From contig NC_088301.1 of assembly GCF_032854445.1 (NCBI RefSeq), positions 45,255,116-45,319,115 on the forward strand: a stretch of 64,000 bases of DNA, read 5' to 3'. The stretch is from Liolophura sinensis (lineage: Eukaryota; Mollusca; Polyplacophora; Chitonida; Chitonidae). The position numbers and the translations under genes were made by a program. This document shows, one piece after another, positions 38,526 through 49,072 of this stretch (positions are counted from its first letter, which is position 1; each line of letters opens with the position of its first letter). Under the pieces are notes generated by a model. The model was not told the DNA's origin. It made no database searches and saw only the letters and a program-made list of their open reading frames with translations.

Positions 38526-41360
38526 ACTCCCTTACTCTCCCGAAAATTGTTAATCTAAAAAAAAAAATATTGCCAGTTTACCAGTACCTGGGGGAAATTT
38601 CTAGCAAACAACACATGTATATGAAATGAGGGAATTTTGAAAAAAATGAAATGTTGACAAACACAAATTCTTTAATCTTATCACATACAAAAGCGCACAG
38701 CAATTTTTGCACATTTTTAATTTGATTTAGGATCCAAAACTTTATTGGTTGGATTGGCAAATTTGATGGCTTCACAAACCAGTCTACTCAGAACAATGCC
38801 TTCAGAATGTGCTTGAATAAACACCTTACAAACATTTGAAAAGGTATTTAAGTCTTAAAGCCTGAAAGAATTATTGAAACACCTGGTTTCATTTGCACAC
38901 AAGATAGGACGTAAATTCTGGATAAATGTGATGTTAATGATACACAATTTAATTTAGCAAAACATGATCAGGCATAGGTCAGTGAACCTGTTTAGTATAC
39001 TAGAACCTACATTTAGCTGGTACAACTTGTCAGAAAAAATGAGATTTAAGAGTCTTATTATCTTAAAAATATAATATGCTATTGTCATTAAAAAAGGAAC
39101 ATGTATCTTTAGTGAACCTTTTATAGTTCCGACATGGTTGAAGATGACTGAAAATAAACCTCATACCTTGGTTACATTCGAATAGCCCAAATAAATTCCA
39201 TGCTCTTGTGTAGGGGAAACAACTCTGCCATACAGACACCTGTATTATCTATTCACATGGTATCTGTGGTTGAAAAGACAAAGAGGCACCTGTAAGTCAG
39301 GTGCATAATCTGTACTTAAGGAGAAAAACCTATACATGTTAAAAATCAATAATAACAGATTAGCATTACATGCATGCATATAAATAAACCTTTAATTTCA
39401 TACATGATTAGAGTGAAATAAAACATTTCTTAATAGGGCAACTATAAAAGCAAGCCAGGTGTGGGGATTACTCATGTTCTTCCCCTGACAGCAGCTTGTT
39501 TCAATAGCGTTCACAGTCTACCTACTGTACCTCAATGATATATATAGCTCATTAACTGACAGAGTTGACTGCTAAGGGTTGATAAAGTCTTACCTTTAAA
39601 GCCATTTTTACTCACTAGGACAGGCTGAAAGCTTTGTGCTCTATCTTGAACATATGTTATAAACTTAATAATGAGGACATCACTCTTCATCAATCCTTTA
39701 AATTCTGAAATGATAATGAGTTCACTACAGTATGTTTATTAAAACAACTGGTGAAAGTGTTTCAGCATCCCTGTGAAAAGATCTCACTCTCAAATCAACA
39801 TCTTCTTTAGGCACATCTGTATCATGATACATCACCAAATGTAATCTCTCATAAATTGTTATTAAAAATAGCAAATCACCTACAAGTTCATGTTGTACAT
39901 TAATTCCTCAAAAAAATTAAATTTTCTATTAAATTCAAAGTGAGCTAGTCAACAGAGAGTTCCTGAAGCAATAAATGGTGCACATTCTCAATAGTCAACA
40001 ATTTTGAAAGGATGAAGGAAAGTACCGGTATATAAAAGAGCCATACCATGCAATATGTCAAAACCTCTGCCTCTTAAAAGCAGAGTTCAATGATACGAAC
40101 TTAGTTTAATTAGCTGTCCTAAATTGTGAAAACATTGTATTCTAATAAAAGAGTGATGTAACACCTGGAGAATTTTACAAAAAGTTTCCAATTTTGCATG
40201 GTGTGATGTCTTTTAAGAACACAGTGTCACCCATCACTGACACATAGTAACAAATGATACTGCACTTTTTTCATGTCAATCAAGTACTTACACCCTTACT
40301 TTGATGACATATACCTGCCTGATTTGTCCTATTATAAGGAATATTTTCACCTCACTTCAGGTGGAAATTTCCTGAAAACTGCCAAAGAGTTTGTTTTTGC
40401 AGATTCTTCAATTCTCTGAGTTAATTAGCAGCCTTTGTACTTGTTATTCCCTCTAAATCACTCTTAAACACACCGGTAATGGTTTTCTTTTCACCTTGGA
40501 GTAAATCTTCAGATAAACTGAGCTTACCCCACTGATGTTCATACAAAGAGCACATCTAATTTAACTAAGGATTTAACATCTTATACTCCTATCATTATCA
40601 GTTGCACCTTTCCGATGTGGTTTATTAGCTCTTAAACCAAAGTTCAAGGCAATGTGTCGTGTACCGATAGTTAATCATCTTCCTAGATATCGATAGCTTG
40701 ATTAAATAAAGATGGTAGTTAACGTGACTTAATAAAGTGTGCTAAAGGAGAAATTAAGACACTGCATGTTAATTTAGATGTTGATACCTACAAGTAATAA
40801 CACAAAGCAAAAGTCATGACCCCGCCATGGCCTCTCTTCTGTAAGGTAACTTGCATTACCAGAGCCCCCTATCGAGTTATCTCCCTTGTTTTAGGGAATA
40901 GCTCATTTCACTACATGTTCACCAGTTTTATGCAGCATTAGATATGTGTCATTTCCATGCTCAGGCTTTGATTGTATGTATTCAATGCATAGGTTGATGT
41001 GGTGGTTGTGACAGAGCAGTGAACACTTGGTTATTCCAGTATGTACGAGTATGTATGTACGAGTAGAGGAAGGGGATTCCCCGTTAGAGCAACACGTCAT
41101 TAACCGGCATATTTTTAGCTCAACCACGTGATGTGAGATTCAATCCGAGGCGAGAGGGACAGCTGTCGTCTTTTCTGGGAAACCACAGATCTATTTTGTT
41201 CTTTTCATCAAAAGCTGAGGAAAAAATACGAAATACTAGAAAATATACCTACTCAGTGCTGTTTGATGCTGCACACCACGGTGGCTTAAACGATCTTTAG
41301 AAATAGCCAGTAATCAGAATACGGAATACTTTTCAAGCCTGTCAAATTTGCAAACGCAAA
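38526..41360. other. No recognised gene; upstream region of TMBIM4
   Basis: AT-rich until about 40800, then more mixed. Just upstream of TMBIM4 there is a CACGTG E-box at 41125-41130 and a small direct repeat, GTATGTACGAGTA twice, at about 41039-41066. No TATA box at a fitting distance from the start codon, so the promoter is probably TATA-less. Confidence 0.45.
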
Positions 41361-44300
41361 ATGGCGACCAAGACACAGCCACCACAAAGTCAACCTCACG
41401 CTCAAGGAAAGTCTTCTGGAAGCATTGAAGATGATTTTATGTACGGTTCAAATGTTGCACAATGTCATGTCTACATCCGGATGGGTAGGTTGTGTCTCAC
41501 TTTGTAGATATTCCTTATATCAAGTAAATGAATGTTCAGAGATTACGTTCTGGCAGGAAACAACAACAACACAACATTAGTCGCTTGCAACATACGAGTA
41601 ATTAATACATATGTGAAATCGAAAGGCTGTTTTGTTTTTTCAGCTGTGCATGTTCTGTGATATTAATGAAGAGATATGTCTTAGTTGTGGTAAGCTGAAT
41701 CTATGATTTACCAAAGAGAAACAAGTACTAAAAGCATCCCTTATCATTTCTGATCAGATTGTTAATAGGTATGCCCTATTATGGATTCAGGTTCCCAGGA
41801 GTTCTGCATGGGGGCGCTCGCGCATATGCCGGATATTGGGGTTAAAACGGTCTTTGCATAGACAAGTGTTGGGCGAATGGAGCATGTTGTCAAGTAAAAA
41901 AAAATGTACTTCGCCTTTGCTTATGTCTTAGTTGTTTTCTTATTTTTTGTGGCTATTTGCCTTCGTGTCAGGAGTTTATTTAGATCACACTAACCATTAA
42001 CCAGCACACGGGTCACAATGTAAGATTACCGCGTGCAAAAACAGCCTAAAAACAGGCAACCTGGCAACACACAGGCATAGGGCCAAACGTACCTACCATA
42101 GGTTTTTATTAGCAAATCATTGGTCTTGCACAAGGTCAAAATTAAGGAATGAATAAAGTATCCATGTAAGCACTATTTATAAAATATAGGCCTATATGAA
42201 ATCCGTTTTTGATTTCTTGTATAAACAAATTTGTTTTTGAGACTGATGTGACCAACTGGCTTTATGAGAGTAAAGTTAATAGGATTAATAATTGGCACAA
42301 CAACCCCCTACGCCTCTCCACTCACCAAGACAGCTTTAGGCTGAAGTCCTTATCTGAATTTAGTTTTTATCAGTATAAATCTTTTGATTTAAACATTGTA
42401 CATCAGTGGCATTAAGCACTCATAAGAATAATAGTATCTTTATTTTCATAAGGTAACAAACTCAGCCAATATGACGGTATCTTCACTGAGGCCCTCCTTT
42501 CACTCACACAACCACTCGGCAGTCATAAGGGTTATTAAAAAAAAAATAAAAATAACACGAAGCTTTGATCAGTTCAGAGTTATGCGTATATCAGTACACT
42601 GTGCTGATCGCATCGTGGGTGCAGGCTCAGTCGATACGGCAACGCAACCGCAGAGAACGAGAGCAGATGCGACAATGCAGATCTGCACAGTGTAATGATA
42701 ATATATTTATCATATACCTTCTATTGACACTACTTTGGGGGCCTTAAAATCCAGATATTTCTTCAGACTACTTCGCTTAGCATATAGTGTCTGGCAGTGA
42801 CGTCATGACGCTTACAAACTACTACGCACACATGGATTATATTCTAAATATAGCATATTTCAAAATTGTTGGCCACTGCAGAACATGGAAACATTGGGCA
42901 AACAAAAATAAAATAAAATAAAACAAGAGATCAATAAATGGTGGAAATATTATTTATACAACATCAAATAAGTAAAGCTGGGTTTTCAAAACACAAATGC
43001 TATCTAAATGCAAGAAGTGCAACGTTTATATAAACATCCTCTCAGACCTGATTAGTGGCATTTTGAAATTGAGTATAGCAGCTTTAAAGTGCTCTATAAA
43101 AATCAGGTCAACCACCAATTTCAGAAGTGAAGAAGTGATTTAATTGCATGTGGATGACTAAAAGTTCTTTAAATTTGCTAAAGCCCTAGAAAGTCATGGT
43201 GAGTTCTTGAAAGAGTTTGTCAATAAAGTTAATGGGCGGCTGATCCATGGCAGAAATTGAGGTGGAACGTGCAATTTGAGAAGGATGCGCCCTGGAAAAT
43301 ACCGGCAGTTTTACATGTTCTATTGGCATGGTTTACATTGTGTGTAAAATGCTGTGAAACAAACAGATCGTTCTGCACTGTAGAAGATGATGGAACAGCT
43401 GTGTCAATTTCTGTGGATGTACTGGGTTGGGGAGGAAGAGTTATGCTCGTAGCGGAAGGCTGTGTGACTGGTGCATTTGAAATGATGTGGCTCATCTTTT
43501 CCTGCATACCATGAGAAGCAGCAGAGTAATTATTTATACTTTTTTGTGACCAGTGAGTTGCATAATAGTCGTGGGAGCTATGCCAGCATGAAGTAGACAG
43601 GTACATGTTGTTGTGTGGGCACTGTGGTTTGTAAAACGGCCAGGTAAGTTTGATCGTTTTGCTGTGGCTTTTTTAGTTTTTTTAAATTTTAGGGTGTGCT
43701 CTCCCATTGGTTGGTATTTGTACCATACAGTACTGCAAGCTTTTGTTTGTAATTGATGCCGTGGTAAAATGGACTCTCGGTGGACATTTTTGGTGGCCTG
43801 TGGTCCTTGTAGACTTTATAAGCCTCTACCGAGCAGTCATCCTTGTTATCAAGCGCAGATTGTTTCGGCTGGAAGGGACAGACATGCATGTTTGGGTTTT
43901 CACCACCCCTATTTTTAGTGTTGCGCTCATTGTACTCCAGGTGTTCTGTCCCCTGTTCATCACATCTTAAGGTCACATTTCCCCATCTGAATTTACGATT
44001 TTCTTCTCCTCCACGAAGGCCAAAATGAAGGGGAATTTGTGGATCATATTTTCTTGACAGGTGTGCAGCGGACTATGGTTCCCTATTACTTTATTTTTCT
44101 TCAGTATACATTTCTCATTTTCTGTCAGCGGCTCGTATCTGTTTGATTTGTTCCCTTTGCCTTTCTGATTGAGCTCCTTGTGTTTTAAAGCGAGGGTGTC
44201 ATGCGGAGATTGATATTCTTGGTCAAAAATCAAGCTATATGCATAATTATACTCACCTAGATAGCGTTGTGTGGCCCTGTGGTAACTGGTCAGGGTGTCT

Positions 44301-46520
44301 GGTTTATAGTCGCTACTGTCGTGTTTTCTCAGGGAAAGCAGGAACGATCCAGCGTAATTGTTCAACTCGACAGGTGGCATATCCTCAATTTCCCGATCAT
44401 CTTCATGAGGAAAGGTTCACAGGAATCCAGAAAATGTTCTGATTAGACTTTCTATCTTCCAGACAGTGTTTTTGTTCCTCATTGAACAAACTCTGATTTC
44501 TCCCTCTTGCTGCATTCAACAAAAGTTGGCCGCCTGTTCAGAAATGACGTCCGTTTTAGGTGGTTGTCACGGGCGTCAGTCACCAAAATTTCCTTTCAAA
44601 AGCATCTACACTAGCAAGAAAATCACTGTCATAGTCAGATAGCTGCTCACTGTCCCTGTCCGACCAAAATCCGACGTCAGAATATCAGGGGGCTCAGTAT
44701 CAGGCAGGTAACACACATAGGTATATGATAAATATAGATACAAGGCTTTGCTATGTGTTTGGCACTTTCTGCCACTTTTGGTGCAAATTTTTAAGTGATT
44801 GAACTGAGGAGGCAGATTGCACGTAGGCATGCAGACTGTTCCACCGAACAGCCACAGAGTATTACAAGCTTTTCTTAAGTTGTTCTGTGTGGGGGAAAAG
44901 GAATTTTTACTGGATTGCTTGTACATGATCATAGTTCATGATGGGGCTCTTCTCTGATTGGAAACAACTTTTTCACAATCAGGATAATGGTCATTTAAGG
45001 ATTTGTAAACAGTGGTACCGAGTACTAATCTAGAACACCCTATAAAAAGATGACTTCATATTTCACTTAAAACAAAATTCATCATGGATGTGTTAATTGA
45101 GAGCATGTTCCATTTGCCCAACATTTGTGTACCTAAAGGTCACTCACCGCCAGGATTCTAACCCCGATTTCCGGTATATGTGCAAGCGCCACCACACGAA
45201 ACTCCCGGCAACCTGAATACGTAATAGGCCCTAAACTTCGTTAAATAATTATATGTTAAACAAGTTATACTTAGTCGTGCAATACGCAATACAATGTATG
45301 AAGCAAGTTCCTCTACTGGACTTGATTAACAATTAACCTACAGATGGTAAGTTTCCCTGGGGGGTCTCTCAGATTTTTTCTCATCATAATGCTGGCCACC
45401 GTAGATAGATCTACTGGACAAATGAATGCAACATACTACCTGTATATACCATATCATGCTCCAACTTCTTAATTTACAATCATTTGTCTTTGTAGGATTT
45501 TTACGGAAGGTGTATGGCATTTTAACAGCCCAGCTTCTGATAACAACATTGACAGGTGCTTTGTTTGTCACATCGGAGGTGGTCAAAGGCTATGTTCAGC
45601 AGAAGTATGCATGGCATTCTCTCTCATTCTTTCTACCAAAATCAATGTTGTTTATGTTTTGGGTTTGTGAATTTTGAGTTAAAATGAACTACAGAACTAC
45701 ATCTGGTTGTGTTGTTTCACCTGGACTAATCAAATACTTGTACATGTAGTTACAAGTGAAATATTCTTGAGTACAGCATAAAACACCATTCAAATAAATA
45801 AATGAATAAATACATTCAGTTGCAGTTATGACTAGATATGTATGTGAGGTTAAACTCGAATTTAAGTCTGGGTTTTCGTTGTAATTATACTTCTAATAAT
45901 CAGAACAACCATTTTTCTTACTTGGAATGACATCTCACTTGTAACATTATTATTGCTCTACTATGTGTCCCTCATTAGACAAAGCTTTGTTGGAAGAATG
46001 GATGCATATGTGAGTATTCATGAATTTGTTTTTCTTCAGTCACTGGATGCTGCTGGTTGCCATGTTTGGGACTATTATAATCCTTATCCCATTGATGATC
46101 AAACGTCAGGAGACGCCTACAAACTACATCCTACTTGGGGCCTTTGTAAGTCATTACACACAGTGCCATTGCAGTGTTAGAAAAAAATGTGAAGTTTTCC
46201 CACCTGAAAACCATAACACCTGGAATATAATGACACGATCTTAAGAGATTATGATGGCACACTTGGGCATGATTTGTTAGTAATTTCACATTTTGGCTTA
46301 TTGTCAACTCAGAACTACAGAAACTGGAGGGTTCTTTTTTATGAAGAAGGGGTCATGTATGGAAGCAGTATAAACAATGTGGCTGAATAGAAGTGGAATC
46401 GTCTAATTTAATTTATATGTATAATTATAAACTGGACTAACTGTGTAAAAATGAAATAAACCTATAAAAACTATTGCTAGAGTTTTCTGCTGAATACTAT
46501 GGCGCTGTTGGAAAATGTAT

Positions 46521-46558
<38 letters not shown>

Positions 46559-47942
46559 CAAAATCACAAGGGTTTAGTATATATGAGGATCAGTTATTTT
46601 CCTGTTTTGTTTATTATAGACTTTGATGGAAGCATATTCAGTGGGAGTCATAGGTGAGATGTACTATTGGTAGCTTTCACTTCACTTTAAAAATTTTTAT
46701 ATTGGTAATGAATATACTGCAATTGCTTGATGCTTAAAAGAAAAGGCAACACTAGACCAAATGTAAATATACATCAATAAAGCAGCATACATACAGTTGA
46801 AAAGTATACCTTTTTATTTTTGTGATGTTGCATAAATGAGATATTGCAGTTCAAAGTAAACAAAATCACGTGCATTGTGAAAAGTGAATGTCTTATTTAT
46901 GCATATGTCTAATTCTCTATTACAGTGACATTCTATGACAAATCTGTTGTTGTGGAAGCCTTAGCCTTGACCTTGGCTGTTACCTTTGGACTGACTGTAT
47001 ACACCTTGCAGAGCAAGAGAGATTTCAGTTCATGGGGTGCTGGGTGAGTTTAGCAAAACATTTAAATAGTTACTTGCAAAAAAATTTTGTTTTATTATTT
47101 CATTGTATTTTTGTTTTGTTTCTCCCAACAATGTGTATGTTCCTAATCATGTTGGATGTACCCTCATCTTTTTGTAGCATCATTTGTTAGAGCATCGTTT
47201 CCAGCTACAGCTTAAGCTGAATAATAATAATTTGTAATAATAATTAGTGAATACACATGTATTAAACATGTTCAACCTGCTTTATTTCTAAGATCCTCTG
47301 CCTAATTATAACATGTGTATGCTACTGGCTCTAGGTACTACAAGAAGCACTACTTAATTATTGCTCAAGTTTTATGATACATCGGCATGTAATTTCTACT
47401 TTTTCCTATTTCAGACTTTTTGCATTGTTGTGGATTCTCATTTTTGCTGGATTTTTCCAAGTAAGTATTAATATCACTTTGTGATTGGCCTACCAGTTGG
47501 GGATTTGGGCCAGCTGGAGATTAGAAAACAGCAAGAAAATGATGGAGGGGATTTTACCTATACCTGAACATAAAGTTAATAGACAATGTTTGCATAAATT
47601 TCAGAATTATTCAACAGTTGAAGAGGTTCTTGAATGTATAGAAACATACATTGATCGTTTTTTTTTTATATGTTTTTTGTTTTTTCCTAGTGTTAATTTT
47701 TTTCACAGGTCATTAAATCATTTCTCGGTGTTTTTCAGATCATTTTCCCCAGTGTGATGATGGACAAGATGATTGCTGTAGGAGGTGCTTTTGTCTTTTC
47801 ACTGTTCATCATTTTTGATACCCACATGATGATGCGCAAGTTGTCACCTGAAGAGTATGTGGTAGCCGCTGTCAATCTGTACTTGGACATTATTAATCTC
47901 TTCCTGTACATTCTCAGAATCCTCCAGGAATCTCGCCGATAA
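41361..47942 (+). CDS. TMBIM4: Lifeguard-4 / Golgi anti-apoptotic protein (TMBIM4), 7 exons, 246 aa
   Basis: Multi-pass membrane protein of the BAX-inhibitor-1/Lifeguard family. Family members act as Golgi/ER calcium-leak channels that damp apoptosis. Exons: 41361-41484, 45496-45604, 46040-46145, 46620-46653, 46926-47043, 47415-47460, 47739-47942. All are GT-AG and all phases join, giving 246 codons, close to the 238 aa of the human protein. The N-terminus has the family's [13 protein letters not shown] before the first helix. Then follow [14 protein letters not shown], a hydrophobic run in exon 3 ([18 protein letters not shown]), [33 protein letters not shown] and the C-terminal signature [15 protein letters not shown] and [15 protein letters not shown], with the conserved aspartates. 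Seven membrane helices are expected. The start is the first ATG in frame and lies at the expected distance from the signature. No frame break was seen. Intron 1 carries a transposon remnant. The gene converges on SHQ1. Confidence 0.96.
41774..41895. repeat. Left inverted repeat of the intron-1 element
   Basis: Matches the reverse complement of 45096-45228 in order. Shared strings include CCTATTA, ATTCAGGTT, GGAGTT, GGCGCT, CATAT, CCGGA, GGGGTTA and, after a gap with a small length difference, TTGGGC, AATGGA, CATG and TCAA. Confidence 0.8.
42595..42694. repeat. Imperfect inverted repeat, about 20-bp arms
   Basis: TACACTGTGCTGATCGCAT at the left, and at the right the reverse complement of TACACTGTGCAGATCTGCAT, separated by about 60 bases of GC-richer sequence. 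It lies inside the intron-1 element and could be a foldback structure of it. Confidence 0.7.
43229..44655 (-). pseudogene. Decayed DUF3504 / KIAA1958-like tyrosine recombinase (Crypton-related)
   Basis: Read on the minus strand, the protein pieces appear in family order. First comes an acidic stretch (44655-44578, [17 protein letters not shown]), as often precedes this domain. Next is the domain's N-terminal part (44380-43973) with [55 protein letters not shown]. Then the middle (43976-43689) with [18 protein letters not shown] and APFYHGIN-like [12 protein letters not shown]. Last is the C-terminal end (43606-43229) with [20 protein letters not shown], which matches the block around the recombinase's terminal tyrosine. 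The pieces lie in different frames, and the stretch that should hold the HxxR motif is unreadable. The family descends from Crypton DNA transposons and includes domesticated vertebrate genes. Here it is a fossil. Confidence 0.85.
45096..45228. repeat. Right inverted repeat of the intron-1 element
   Basis: The reverse complement pairs with 41774-41895. Its outer end reads TAATAGGCCC on the + strand, mirroring GCCCTATTA at the left end. Confidence 0.8.
45349..45403 (+). mobile_element. SINE family 1, middle fragment, upstream of TMBIM4 exon 2
   Basis: GTTTCCCTGGGGGGTCTCTC, then CATAATGCTGGCCACCGTA, which is the middle of family 1 in plus orientation. It stops where the AAGTGAAATATTCTTGAG block should follow. 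That block appears at 45754 instead. Confidence 0.7.
45754..45813 (+). mobile_element. SINE family 1, 3' fragment, downstream of TMBIM4 exon 2
   Basis: AAGTGAAATATTCTTGAGTA, then AAAACACCATTCAAATAAA and an AATAAATA tail. This is exactly the part missing from the fragment at 45349-45403, in the same orientation. Confidence 0.85.
46524..46557. repeat. (TA)17 microsatellite in TMBIM4 intron 3
   Basis: An uninterrupted TA dinucleotide run about 60 bases before exon 4. Likely length-variable. Confidence 0.97.
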
Positions 47943-48992
47943 TGACGTCCACCCTGCATTCTCTCTTGATCCCAAGGCAGTCTTTCGCTGATCCTTCCAG
48001 TTTTTGATGTATTCTGTTCATACATGGGATACAAGTGTTACACACACAAGTTCATTGTCTGTACTGTTGTTCAAAATTGAATTAAAATACAAGATTTTGT
48101 TTGGTTTTAAAATCATGTGACATACAGAGAGAAATATTATTTTCGAAGTATTACTTAAATGAATCAGTTCTTCATTTGTTTCACCTATGTATGCATAGCT
48201 AGCAATACATCCAGTGTATGAGCTATACCTGTGTTTTATTGTTAAATTTTACTTTCTGCGCCAAGATACCCAATTGTCATTTGTAAAATCAAAGTGCATT
48301 GAAATATCTGCATGCATGTCTTTTTTGTAAGTTCTCTTTAATGTATACATGTTGGGGTTCCTGTGAGAGGTATTTGGTGATGGGTTAACCAAGAAATGCT
48401 TCGTGGTTTTCTGATTTTTCAATATTACCTTGACGACATGTCTAGTTAATGTTCATCTATGGTAAGTCATTTCATGAGGAAAGTAAATTTTCTTTCCTTT
48501 TTTCCTTGTGAAGATATCATAAATTTGGGTCACATTACAACCAATCTATGCCTATTTTAGCTCAAGTATGGTTAAGCTTCTGGATATAGAATGAGTCTGA
48601 TAAGAAGTATAGACTAGTAGATCTAATCAGGTTCAGGTAACTCCAGAAATGCATCTACCGACGTGTAGATCAGATTATACTGTATAGAAACTGGATGTTG
48701 ACTGCAGTTTAATACTTAGTGCTAATGCTCTGTTTCACTGTCTTGCTTAAAAAAATATGTTCCAGATAATACAGAATACGAAAGGTAACATTGCAAAAAA
48801 CAATGTGATTAAGTGAAGGGTTTTCATTTGTTGTTCTTTATAAAGTATATTAATTATAGCATGGATTTTCTTCTAAGTTTGACTGATATAAATCTGATAT
48901 AGCTTTCATCAGTTGACAAGAATTGTGATTTAGTCAGATGCTACATTTTGAAAATGTGATATATACATGTATCGATAAAGTGTTACATAAAA

Positions 48993-49072
48993 AATAAATG
49001 TATCAATAAAACTGTTATTGTCCTCACATATATGTGGTTTTGGTAAAATAAATATTTGAAGTTGTAAATAAA
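48993..49072 (+). terminator. Polyadenylation signals of TMBIM4
   Basis: Four AATAAA hexamers at 48993, 49005, 49047 and 49067, about 1.05-1.13 kb after the stop codon. The last is followed by AAGCTTTCCC and an A-rich stretch. The likely 3' UTR is therefore 47943 to about 49090. Confidence 0.6.

Larger units (their letters stand above)
41774..45228 (-). mobile_element. Crypton-like (DUF3504) element bounded by terminal inverted repeats, degraded
   Basis: A segment of about 3.45 kb inside TMBIM4 intron 1. Its two ends (41774-41895 and 45096-45228) are imperfect inverted repeats of each other, about three quarters identical by eye, with most differences being transitions. Between them, antisense to the host gene, lie pieces of a DUF3504/KIAA1958-like protein, the domain related to Crypton tyrosine recombinases. 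No convincing target-site duplication was found. Coding pieces are separated by stops and frameshifts, so the element is dead. Whether the inverted repeats and the coding remnants belong to one element is inference from position. Confidence 0.7.

Noticed and set aside
43257..44028. Plus-strand open frames in TMBIM4 intron 1
   Set aside because: They are the opposite strand of the DUF3504 relic, which explains the lack of stops.
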